From Hespellia stercorisuis DSM 15480 (GTDB taxonomy: Bacteria; Bacillota; Clostridia; Lachnospirales; Lachnospiraceae), in assembly GCF_900142165.1 (NCBI RefSeq), contig NZ_FQZY01000041.1, positions 1 to 39,361 on the forward strand: a stretch of 39,361 nt of DNA, written 5' to 3'. Under the pieces are notes generated by a model. The model saw only the letters and a program-made list of their open reading frames with translations. It made no database searches and was not told the DNA's origin. The position numbers and the translations under genes were made by a program. Shown here piece after piece: positions 17,890-25,480 of the stretch. The stretch's first letter is position 1, and every line of letters starts with the position of its first letter.

Positions 17890-19524
17890 TCATTGCACCC
17901 GCACCATGGCAGTCACGACAAATGTATCCACCGCATCCCGATACTGGATCACACCGTCATATTTTTTTACGATATCCTCAATGATCCTGTGTCCCTGCCC
18001 GTGCTCCGCGCCCTTCCGGCTCTGAAATTTTTCCTCCACCGGCTGTGCATCCTCCGGCTTCGAGTTCTCCACCACGATGCACCAGAAATTCGCCTTCAGC
18101 TTCGTATGGATATGAAGAAAGCGCGCGCCGTCCGTCTTTCGCATACAGGCCTCCAGTCCATTGTCCAGAAGATTGCCGAACAGTCCTACCATATCCACCG
18201 GGTTCATGCGATTCGCCTCCGATGGCGGAGCCTCGATCCGAAGCTCTGTCTCGATCCCCCGCTCCGCACAGGTCTGCTGCATCTCCTGCAGCATCACATC
18301 CATGACGGAATTGCCGGTGTGGATCCGCTCCACATCCCCAGCCTTATCCGAGGCATATCTGCGCGCGGCAGACTCCGTAAGTTTCCCGGAATCCACACTG
18401 TCCATCAGCTCGCTCCATTCTTCCCGCACCCGATTTCCCTGTTCGATAATCTGACTCATCTCGCGGTTATCCATGTCCTGCCGGCTCTTATTGTACACCA
18501 TCAGCACTCCCAGCGTCATCAGCATCAGCGCCCAATAATAGACAAATATCCAGTAAATCTCTGACGGAAATTTCAGAACAAAGTGAACGGGCAGCAATGC
18601 GAGCGCTATCTCCAGGATCATAAGTCCTCCCAGAACCATCGCCATCACCGGATATTTTTTCTTTTTTGCCTGGACTTCCACCGGCTTCGCAAGATACGTG
18701 TCATAAAACTGCAGCAGCTGATGCTGATAATCGGCTTTCTCTTCTGCCAGCTGCTCCGTGACCTGCATATGATTGCCCAGATCATGGCGCAGCCTGCGCA
18801 TATCGATCTGGCAGCGCCGGATTCTGTCATAATAGGCATACTGGCTGTCCAGAATCTCTTTGTACTTCCTGCTCAGTACTCTGCTCTGGTAATACCGGTT
18901 TCCCAAAATGACTGCAAAAAATGTAAATGCCACGCTCAGTGACATGAATGTAGCAAAGATTCTTGTGACCGAATATCCCTTGCTGAGAGTGGCCATACCA
19001 ATCGTAAATTCAATCAGCACCGTTGTCATCACAATCAGCCCTGCCCAGCGATACGTGATCCGCTCGAACACTTTTTTCTTCATCGCCGCTGCGGCCACAC
19101 CTATACCGATTGCAGTCAGAGCAAGCGGCCATAACGTATCCCCTGTCTTTACCTGACTGTAAAGAATCATATCCAGGTTTTTGAACACCAGTGCCTGCAG
19201 AACCGTCAGCAGTTGAATCGTATATCCGGCAATCGTATGATAGATGTGCCATTTCACAAAATAATACAGCCCATCCTGCAGAACGAATCCCATGTACAGT
19301 ATTTCAATCAACAGCCGTGAAAAATCGACCACCACCAGCCCTGGCGACAGGTTTTCGGGATGTATGCCTTTTAAAACACCACTGATCAGCAGGATATCTG
19401 CCAACGTCAGCAGGGTGATCACCGTGGATACGCGCCATCGTTTGTCCTCGCCCTTCATGCTCCAAAAAGAAAGGAGCCATGCCATCGCCCCCAATCGGAT
19501 ACAGCTTGTGACTACTTCTGACAT
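17890..19524 (-). CDS. GHKL (AgrC-type) sensor histidine kinase with an extra membrane hairpin
   Basis: 544 residues. About six membrane helices fill residues 1-207. An H-box follows directly, MRRLRHDLGNHMQ, with phospho-accepting H247. Instead of running on to the ATPase, the chain then has a charged stretch (255-290) and two more hydrophobic helices (about 292-315 and 322-344). After these comes a second AgrC-like segment ending IHTGNSVMDVML (401-412), then the ATPase N box NLLDNGLEA (451-459) and a glycine-poor G box (KGAEHGQGHRII). The spacing from H247 to the N box is about twice the usual. The partner regulator gene lies 9 bases upstream. No agrB or agrD-like peptide gene was found nearby, so the signal is unknown. 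Confidence 0.87.
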   Translation of the reverse strand: MSEVVTSCIRLGAMAWLLSFWSMKGEDKRWRVSTVITLLTLADILLISGVLKGIHPENLSPGLVVVDFSRLLIEILYMGFVLQDGLYYFVKWHIYHTIAGYTIQLLTVLQALVFKNLDMILYSQVKTGDTLWPLALTAIGIGVAAAAMKKKVFERITYRWAGLIVMTTVLIEFTIGMATLSKGYSVTRIFATFMSLSVAFTFFAVILGNRYYQSRVLSRKYKEILDSQYAYYDRIRRCQIDMRRLRHDLGNHMQVTEQLAEEKADYQHQLLQFYDTYLAKPVEVQAKKKKYPVMAMVLGGLMILEIALALLPVHFVLKFPSEIYWIFVYYWALMLMTLGVLMVYNKSRQDMDNREMSQIIEQGNRVREEWSELMDSVDSGKLTESAARRYASDKAGDVERIHTGNSVMDVMLQEMQQTCAERGIETELRIEAPPSEANRMNPVDMVGLFGNLLDNGLEACMRKTDGARFLHIHTKLKANFWCIVVENSKPEDAQPVEEKFQSRKGAEHGQGHRIIEDIVKKYDGVIQYRDAVDTFVVTAMVRVQ

Positions 19525-19533
19525 CGTCCCCCC

Positions 19534-20244
19534 CTATAATACATCTGCAAACGAGAAATTCAAAAACTTCTCTTTTGCTTTTTTATATTTAGAACGGCTT
19601 ATCGGAATCTCATGCCCGTTCTTCATAATAATCTTTTCTGAATTGAAGTACTCAATATAATTCATGTTGACCGTATAACTCTTATGACAGTCCAAAAAGT
19701 CGTCCGCAAGCTGTTCCGCAAGATCTGACATCTTCATATAGACGGAATAGGTCCCCGATGCCGTGACAATGTTCAGCCGCCTCCGGTTGCTCTCCACGTA
19801 ATAGATCTCGCTCCTGTTTATCTGCATCACGCCCGACTTGCTCTTGAGCCTGATCGGTCTGCTCATGCAGTTTCTGCGAAATTCACCCACACACCGCAGT
19901 GCATCTGCGAGTTTCACATCATCAAACGGCTTAACCAGAAAGTACGTCGGCTTCGCGAGGAAAATATCCGTCGCGAACTCCAGGTAACCCGTAATAAAAA
20001 CCAGCGCCACCCACGGGTAGTTCCTCTGAATCTGTGCAGCAGTCTCAATCCCGTTTTCGTCGCCCAGCTGAATGTCCATGAAAATGGCATCCGGACTGAT
20101 CTGATTTCCCTCGAGCAGTTCCCGCAGCTCCGCCGCTGAACCACATTCATGAATGCTCATTTCTTCCGCTGCTATCACACTAAGTTTTTCTCTTAACTGC
20201 TGCCTGAATTTCACTTCATCATCACATATTATAATGGTAAGCAT
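19534..20244 (-). CDS. LytTR-family response regulator
   Basis: 236 residues from the ATG at 20244, preceded by GAAGG; a longer in-frame start at 20340 lacks support. The receiver domain begins MLTIIICDDE and has phosphoacceptor D57 in AIFMDIQLGDENG and the conserved lysine in FLVKPFDD. The C-terminal LytTR DNA-binding domain (about 135-236) shows INRSEIYYVESNRRRLNIVT and DCHKSYTVNMNYIEYF. Such proteins usually bind paired direct repeats to control peptide, bacteriocin or envelope genes. It is the first gene of the pair with the GHKL kinase. The 128 bases upstream, down to trpG, contain no strong promoter that I can see. Confidence 0.92.
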   Translation of the reverse strand: MLTIIICDDEVKFRQQLREKLSVIAAEEMSIHECGSAAELRELLEGNQISPDAIFMDIQLGDENGIETAAQIQRNYPWVALVFITGYLEFATDIFLAKPTYFLVKPFDDVKLADALRCVGEFRRNCMSRPIRLKSKSGVMQINRSEIYYVESNRRRLNIVTASGTYSVYMKMSDLAEQLADDFLDCHKSYTVNMNYIEYFNSEKIIMKNGHEIPISRSKYKKAKEKFLNFSFADVL

Positions 20245-20372
20245 GTCTTCGCCTTCTCTTTCAGTATTCTTTTGCAGACACCGGCCGGCTCTGCATAAAC
20301 GCTGATCCGACCTGACGTTCTCAGTCAGTGACATCCCCAATACGTGTTATAGAGAGTTTACCACAAAAAACA

Positions 20373-20951
20373 TTAAAAGTCGATGATTCCATATGCCATG
20401 TTCTGAAGAATCTGCAGCCCCTCAGGCGTCAACACAGACTCTGGATGAAACTGCACTCCGCAGACTGGAAATGTCCTGTGTTCCACTGCCATCACCTCGC
20501 CGTCCGCGGTTCTTGCCGTGACCTTTAACTCCTCCGGAATCGTATCCGCCCCGGCCGCCAGAGAGTGGTATCTCGCTACCCTGACCGGATTCTTCATCCC
20601 GGTAAACAGCCTGCTGTCTTCGTCAACGATGACCTCACTGACTTTTCCGTGCATCATCTTCTTCGCATAAGTAACGTTCGCACCATACACCTGACAGATG
20701 ACCTGATGCCCCAGGCAGACTCCGAAGATTGGAATCTCCCCACCCAGCTCCCGCACCACCTGCGGACAGATCCCTGCGTTCTCCGGTTTTCCCGGACCGG
20801 GAGAGAGCACGATCAGATCCGGTTTCATCTCCTTGATTTGCGAAATAGTCACTTTATCATTTCTAACAACTTTAATATCTTTCTCTATTTGTCCAATCAG
20901 CTGATACAGATTATATGAAAAGCTGTCGTAATTGTCAATCAGTAAAATCAT
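20373..20951 (-). CDS. trpG: Anthranilate synthase glutamine amidotransferase subunit
   Basis: 192 residues. A class I glutamine amidotransferase with oxyanion motif LSPGPGKPENAG, nucleophile cysteine in FGVCLGHQ and the His/Glu pair in VQFHPES. It hydrolyses glutamine and passes ammonia to TrpE to make anthranilate. Its ATG overlaps the trpE stop by 4 bases (ATGA), so translation is coupled. The family also includes PabA for folate; the tryptophan T-box upstream of the operon argues for tryptophan synthesis. No trpD, trpC, trpF or trpBA follows. Confidence 0.93.
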   Translation of the reverse strand: MILLIDNYDSFSYNLYQLIGQIEKDIKVVRNDKVTISQIKEMKPDLIVLSPGPGKPENAGICPQVVRELGGEIPIFGVCLGHQVICQVYGANVTYAKKMMHGKVSEVIVDEDSRLFTGMKNPVRVARYHSLAAGADTIPEELKVTARTADGEVMAVEHRTFPVCGVQFHPESVLTPEGLQILQNMAYGIIDF

Positions 20952-22420
20952 CGGATTCCCTCCTTTGCAATCTCAAGCGCCTGCATGACTGCCTTCGCCT
21001 TGTTCACACATTCCTGATACTCATTTTCCGGCACACTGTCCGCCACGATTCCGGCGCCGGAACGGACGAACACTTTGCCGTTCTTTGCAAATGCCAGACG
21101 GATGGCAATGCAGGTATCCAGATTCCCGGTAAAGTCAATATATCCGATCGCACCGCCATAGATTCCCCGCTTGTTGTGCTCCAGCTCATGGATGATCTCA
21201 CAGGCCCGGATTTTTGGTGCTCCAGACAGCGTCCCTGCCGGCAGGATGGAATCGATGGCATCCAGCGCATCCTTCCCCTCGGCAATCTGTCCAGATACAG
21301 TGGAACCGATGTGCATCACGTGGGAGAACCGCTCAATACTCATGTATTTGTCAACATTTACAGTTCCAATCTCGCTGATCTTCCCGATATCGTTGCGCCC
21401 GAGGTCCACCAGCATGTTGTGCTCCGCCAGCTCCTTTTCGTCAGCCAGCAGTTCCTTTTCCAGCCGCAGGTCTTCTTCCTCATCAGCCCCCCGCGGTCTC
21501 GTCCCCGCAAGCGGAAATGTATAGAGATCCCGGTTCTCCAGCTTCACCAGCGTTTCCGGTGATGCCCCGGCAATCTCCACATCGTCGCTGGAAAAATAAA
21601 ACATGTAGGGCGACGGGTTGGTCGTGCGCAGCACGCGGTAGGTGTCCAGAAGGCTCCCCTCCATGTCCGCCTCGAACCGGTTCGAGAGCACTACCTGGAA
21701 GATGTCACCCTCGCGAATATAATTCTTGGCTTTCTCCACCATTTCGCAGTAGGCGTCACGCGAAAACAGGCTGCGAAATTCCGAGGTCAGCTTCAGCGGT
21801 TTGTTTTTCTCAGGCTCACCGTCCGCGAGCAGGCTGGCCATATCACGGAGCTCAGCCTCCGCATTGTGGTAATTCGTCTCCAGATTGTCCGTTTTGGCGT
21901 TGACGATCAGCACGATCTTCTGACGGTAGTTGTCAAACGCGATCACCTTGTCGAACAACATCACGTCCATGTCCTTGAAATCCTCGCCCCCCTCGTCTGT
22001 CACCTCCAGTGTGGGCTCGCTGTATTTGATATAATCATAGGAAAAATATCCTACCAGCCCGCCGGTAAACGGAGGGAGTCCCGCCAGCTTCGGGCTCCGG
22101 TACTGCTGCAGGATATCGCGGATAAATGCCCCCGGATGTTCTGCCTGAAAGGTCTGGGTCATTCCGGACGTCATCCGCACCTCATGATTATGGCACGTCA
22201 GTTCCAATATCGGGTTGTATCCCAGGAACGTATATCTCCCCCATCTCTTGTTGTCCTCCGCGCTCTCCAGCATGTAGCAGTGCCTGCTGACATGCTTTAA
22301 AATCCGCAGCACCTCCACCGGCGTCTTGCGGTCAGCGAACAGCTCCATGCTGATCGGGATGATTTTGTACGCCTCATCTGCAGCGATTTGTTTTGCCTGT
22401 TCTAAACTTGGATAACACAT
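20948..22420 (-). CDS. trpE: Anthranilate synthase component I
   Basis: 490 residues, normal for TrpE. The N-terminal domain contains YMLESAE, the LLES-type tryptophan feedback site. The C-terminal chorismate-binding domain shows SPYMFYFSSDDVEIAGASPE, TFPLAGTRPRGADEEED, DLGRNDIGKISEIGTV and SGAPKIRACEIIHELE. It converts chorismate and ammonia to anthranilate, the first step of tryptophan synthesis. The operon is controlled by a T-box leader. The feedback motif and the T-box together make TrpE far more likely than PabB. Confidence 0.95.
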   Translation of the reverse strand: MCYPSLEQAKQIAADEAYKIIPISMELFADRKTPVEVLRILKHVSRHCYMLESAEDNKRWGRYTFLGYNPILELTCHNHEVRMTSGMTQTFQAEHPGAFIRDILQQYRSPKLAGLPPFTGGLVGYFSYDYIKYSEPTLEVTDEGGEDFKDMDVMLFDKVIAFDNYRQKIVLIVNAKTDNLETNYHNAEAELRDMASLLADGEPEKNKPLKLTSEFRSLFSRDAYCEMVEKAKNYIREGDIFQVVLSNRFEADMEGSLLDTYRVLRTTNPSPYMFYFSSDDVEIAGASPETLVKLENRDLYTFPLAGTRPRGADEEEDLRLEKELLADEKELAEHNMLVDLGRNDIGKISEIGTVNVDKYMSIERFSHVMHIGSTVSGQIAEGKDALDAIDSILPAGTLSGAPKIRACEIIHELEHNKRGIYGGAIGYIDFTGNLDTCIAIRLAFAKNGKVFVRSGAGIVADSVPENEYQECVNKAKAVMQALEIAKEGIR

Positions 22421-22445
22421 TATCTTCTCTCCTCCTTCTGAAATT

Positions 22446-22749
22446 AAAAAGACCGTCCACGACAGAATCTTCTTCTGTCAAGGACGGTCATAGTAAACTA
22501 ATCTCCGCGGTACCACCTTGATTTGCGGGATGAATCCCGCACACTTTCCAGATACAAACATATCCTGAGCAGATAACGGCTGCCTTCCGTCGCAGGGTAA
22601 TCGGGATTCTCCCTTTGGCTGCGCCCTCAGCGGTCCATTTAACAAGCTGCGTTCTGTCCGGTTCTCAGCAATCCGGTCTCTCTGTAAGTGCACGATTCGT
22701 TTTTATCTCCGCTTCATTGGTTTGTTCTTGGTTCTCTTATTTATCACTT
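22446..22749 (-). promoter_or_regulatory. T-box riboswitch leader of trpEG, tryptophan specifier
   Basis: On the minus strand the conserved T-box sequence aatcaaggtggtaccgcgg lies at 22505-22523. It is followed by a terminator: stem gaccgtcc/ggacggtc (22451-22458 with 22482-22489, extended inward) with a T run at 22446-22450. Stem I is closed by agcgg paired with ccgct. Just before the 3' side of that stem the specifier loop reads aaa-TGG-a, the codon TGG at 22635-22637. Uncharged tRNA-Trp should pair with TGG and with the T-box bulge and let transcription continue. The leader starts near 22749, below the promoter. Confidence 0.95.
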
Positions 22750-22755
22750 TACCAT

Positions 22756-22784
22756 ATTATAGTATGTCAATTTTCAGATTGCAA
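22756..22784 (-). promoter_or_regulatory. Sigma-A promoter of the trpEG T-box transcript
   Basis: TTGCAA (22779-22784), a 17-base spacer and TATAAT (22756-22761) on the minus strand. A TTGACA sits inside the spacer but is too close to the -10 to serve. Confidence 0.75.
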
Positions 22785-22794
22785 GCCTTTTTTT

Positions 22795-22862
22795 CAATTG
22801 GGGACGTAGCAAAGTTGCAACTTTGCTACGTCCCCAATTGCACTTTTGACCTGTCCCTTTTT
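22795..22862. repeat. Long palindromic repeat, copy 3 (46-bp core plus one outer arm)
   Basis: Perfect 23-bp arms (22795-22817 and 22818-22840) with no spacer share the core of the other two copies. Beyond the right arm, cacttttgacctgtccct matches the outer arm of copy 1 with one change, but the left outer arm is absent. It therefore looks like a copy that lost one flank. It lies between the trpEG promoter and the end of the AraC-type regulator gene. Confidence 0.85.
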
Positions 22863-22881
22863 GAAGCTCCTGATGTCCCGG

Positions 22882-23631
22882 CTACATTCCTTCGCTCCGG
22901 CAGCTTCTCCGGTATTCTGCCGGCGTGATGCCTTTTGCCTTCTTGAAGACCTTGGAGAAATATTTTTCATCCCGGAATCCCACCTTGTACGCGATCTCGT
23001 AAGTCTTGAGGTAGCTCTGGGACAGGTAGGTGCACGCCCGCTCCAGCCGCGTCCTTGTGATCATCTCGCTGAATCCGCAGCTGCAGTATTGGGAGAACAG
23101 CGTAGACAGATATCCTGGGGTGATCCCTACATACTCGGCAACCGTCTGGGCGGAGATATCCTCGTGATAATGTTCCCGGATATAGGCTTCGGCCTTGATC
23201 ACCGTCGTCGGAATCTGCTGGCGCTCCACCGATTCCCCCTTCGACTTTCCTGCAATCTCGTCCGCAATATGATTCACCAGATTTAAAATGTCTGAAGACC
23301 GGGCCGGCTTGAGCAGATAATCCTTCGCCCCGTAGTGTATGGCCTGCTGCGCGTACTTGAACTCGTCGTAACCACTGAGTACAATCGTCGCCGGAAGGAT
23401 CTCCAGACGGGCTGCCTCCTCCATCACCGCGATGCCATCCTTAATCGGCATGCGGATATCGAGAATCATGATATCCGGACGGTACAAAATAATCTGATCG
23501 ATCGCTTTCTGTCCATTCTCCGCCATGTAAACGGAATCAAACCGCTCCGAATGCAGTTGAATATATTTGCACATTCCCTTGCGCACGACCTCCTCATCGT
23601 CCGCAATCAATAATTTCAGCTTTCTTTTCAT
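22882..23631 (-). CDS. AraC-type (YesN-like) response regulator
   Basis: 249 residues from the ATG at 23631, preceded by GGGAGG; the frame runs further upstream without a better site. The receiver domain has DDEE (11-14), phosphoacceptor D58 in IMILDIRMP and the lysine in YLLKPARSS. The C-terminal AraC domain (about 150-247) has two helix-turn-helix units, with DISAQTVAEYVGITPGYLST and YEIAYKVGFRDEKYFSKVFK. It is the last gene of the binding protein / kinase / regulator operon and would act on carbohydrate uptake or degradation genes that lie elsewhere. Confidence 0.93.
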   Translation of the reverse strand: MKRKLKLLIADDEEVVRKGMCKYIQLHSERFDSVYMAENGQKAIDQIILYRPDIMILDIRMPIKDGIAVMEEAARLEILPATIVLSGYDEFKYAQQAIHYGAKDYLLKPARSSDILNLVNHIADEIAGKSKGESVERQQIPTTVIKAEAYIREHYHEDISAQTVAEYVGITPGYLSTLFSQYCSCGFSEMITRTRLERACTYLSQSYLKTYEIAYKVGFRDEKYFSKVFKKAKGITPAEYRRSCRSEGM

Positions 23632-23674
23632 TCTGGTTCCTCCCTCATATGTCTGCCAGATTCTGATCTTGTTC

Positions 23675-25480
23675 CTACTGTCCGTCCCGCGGCAGCCGGA
23701 TCGTAATTTTGGTTCCCTCTCCCGGCACGCTGTCCACAAGCAACTTAAACCTCCCTCTGTAGCGGAGCTCCAGACGCTCTCGCACATTCTTCATCGCATA
23801 GCCGCCAATTCGCTGGCCTTTATAGCGCTCCGCATCCTCCGCGCTCTCCGCCTGAAATATCTGTCTGATTTGTTCATCTGTCATACCAATTCCGGTATCC
23901 CGGATCACAAATTCCATTCCATCCTCCGTCTGTTCTGCTGTCACATAGATCTCGCACGGAGCCTCTGAGTTCTCGAAGCCGTGGACCACCGCATTTTCCA
24001 CAAACGGCTGCAAAATCAGTTTTGGAATCTGCTCCCCGGCAATCCGCTCATCCAGATCGATCTCATAGGTGAGCCGCCCTGTAAAACGCATCTTCTGGAT
24101 CTTCAGATACTCCTCAATCAGTTCTATCTCCTGGCTGACGCAGACCACACCCTTTCCCTTGCCCAGCACCAGCCGAAACAGGTTCGAGAGCGTCAACACA
24201 TTCTCTGCGAGCTCATCGTTGCCTCCATTCACAGCCTGCCAGTAGAGGGTATCCAGCGCATTGTACAGGAAATGCGGGTTGATCTGCGCCTGCAGCGCCG
24301 TCAGCTCGCTCTCCTTCTCCTTCAGCTGCATGACGTAATTCTCCTCAATCAGAATCCGGATGTCCGTCACCATCTGATTAAAACATTCCGCCATACGACC
24401 CACCTCATCCTGCGTATCCACTTCCACCTGCTGGCTGAAATCGCCGCCGCGAAACTTTTTCATTGCCTGTTCAACCATGCCCAGCGGCTTTGTCACAATA
24501 TTGGAAATCAGCGACAGCACCGGAAACAGCCCTACCAGCACTACCGTCAGGAAAGCCAGTGCGGTGCCGAACACGCTCAGAAGCTGTTTGTTCACCGCAC
24601 TGTCCGGAATGATGGTGCAGGTGATAAACGAATTGTCATCACTGCGCTGTACGTAAATCATCTGGTTTCCATGATGAAAATACGTGGTTCCATCTTCCTG
24701 CAGATGTTTCCCGAAGCCATCTCCCTCCAGATATGCCTTCGTCTGATCTCCGATACGACCTCCCGTGAGAAGGACCTCTCCCTGCCGATTGAGAAGGACC
24801 GCGCCATCCTGCCGGTAATCCAGCACACTCTCGCAGATTTCCCGATACTTCTCAATATCCGCGCCGATGGTCATGTATCCCAGGCGCTTGTTCCCGGACA
24901 GATCGAAGACCTCCCGGTACAGCACCATTTTCTCTGTACGGTTCGCCTCATAGAAGTCCCCATAGCTTTTCCCGACGACCGCCCAGCACACCTTTCCTCT
25001 GGCGGTCAGCGCGCGCTGGTAGGCATCCGTCTCCCGCACCGCTTCTATGGTGGGCAGGCTGACGCTGGAATCAATACACCGCAGATAAGGGCGCACACCA
25101 TTCTCCGGATAAATTGCCCACGTCTTGACATATCCCTTGATTGCCAGAATGTCCTGCACGAACCGCATAGGTGCCTCGTCCAGCCAGATCTGGGGATTCT
25201 GGTTCAGTTCCTCCGCATTCGGGGCGTTGAGGATCTCGTTGACATCGCTGTTGATCCCAATGTAAGTCGACATTTCGATCATGTTTTGATTCAGTTCCTC
25301 CAGGCTTCCAGCCAGATTGTTTACCTGATTTTCCCCCTGCGCATTCTGTTCCAGCGTCATCTCCTCGTAATTTTTCTCGAGAATCAGTCCGCTGATGAGC
25401 AGCAGGACCGGTGTAATGACAATGTAGGTGTAAAAAATAAATTTTTTCTTTAGCTCCAGATTTCTGATCCACCGTTTCAT
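23675..25480 (-). CDS. YesM-like sensor histidine kinase
   Basis: 601 residues. Membrane helices at about 14-33 and 297-322 enclose a large extracellular sensor domain (about 260 residues, dCache-like in appearance). HAMP follows, then the His_kinase domain QINPHFLYNALDTLYW with phospho-accepting histidine near 400, and a HATPase with LILQPFVENAVVHGFE and DTGIGMT. I take the ATG at 25480, which overlaps the stop of the upstream binding-protein gene by 4 bases (ATGA); a GTG at 25486 is also in frame. The overlap implies coupled translation. In this family the kinase commonly senses a sugar directly or through a binding protein, which fits the gene order. Confidence 0.93.
   Translation of the reverse strand: MKRWIRNLELKKKFIFYTYIVITPVLLLISGLILEKNYEEMTLEQNAQGENQVNNLAGSLEELNQNMIEMSTYIGINSDVNEILNAPNAEELNQNPQIWLDEAPMRFVQDILAIKGYVKTWAIYPENGVRPYLRCIDSSVSLPTIEAVRETDAYQRALTARGKVCWAVVGKSYGDFYEANRTEKMVLYREVFDLSGNKRLGYMTIGADIEKYREICESVLDYRQDGAVLLNRQGEVLLTGGRIGDQTKAYLEGDGFGKHLQEDGTTYFHHGNQMIYVQRSDDNSFITCTIIPDSAVNKQLLSVFGTALAFLTVVLVGLFPVLSLISNIVTKPLGMVEQAMKKFRGGDFSQQVEVDTQDEVGRMAECFNQMVTDIRILIEENYVMQLKEKESELTALQAQINPHFLYNALDTLYWQAVNGGNDELAENVLTLSNLFRLVLGKGKGVVCVSQEIELIEEYLKIQKMRFTGRLTYEIDLDERIAGEQIPKLILQPFVENAVVHGFENSEAPCEIYVTAEQTEDGMEFVIRDTGIGMTDEQIRQIFQAESAEDAERYKGQRIGGYAMKNVRERLELRYRGRFKLLVDSVPGEGTKITIRLPRDGQ

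Noticed and set aside
20373-22420. pabA/pabB of folate synthesis instead of trpG/trpE
   Set aside because: The leader is a T-box with a TGG specifier and TrpE carries the LES feedback motif.
10675-22862. CRISPR array or att sites from the repeated palindromes
   Set aside because: The copies are kilobases apart with no regular spacers, and no cas or integrase gene is present.
23981-25453. Long plus-strand open frame opposite the YesM-like kinase
   Set aside because: The minus-strand kinase has all its motifs and a coupled start; the plus frame is His/Leu/Gln-rich as expected of antisense translation.
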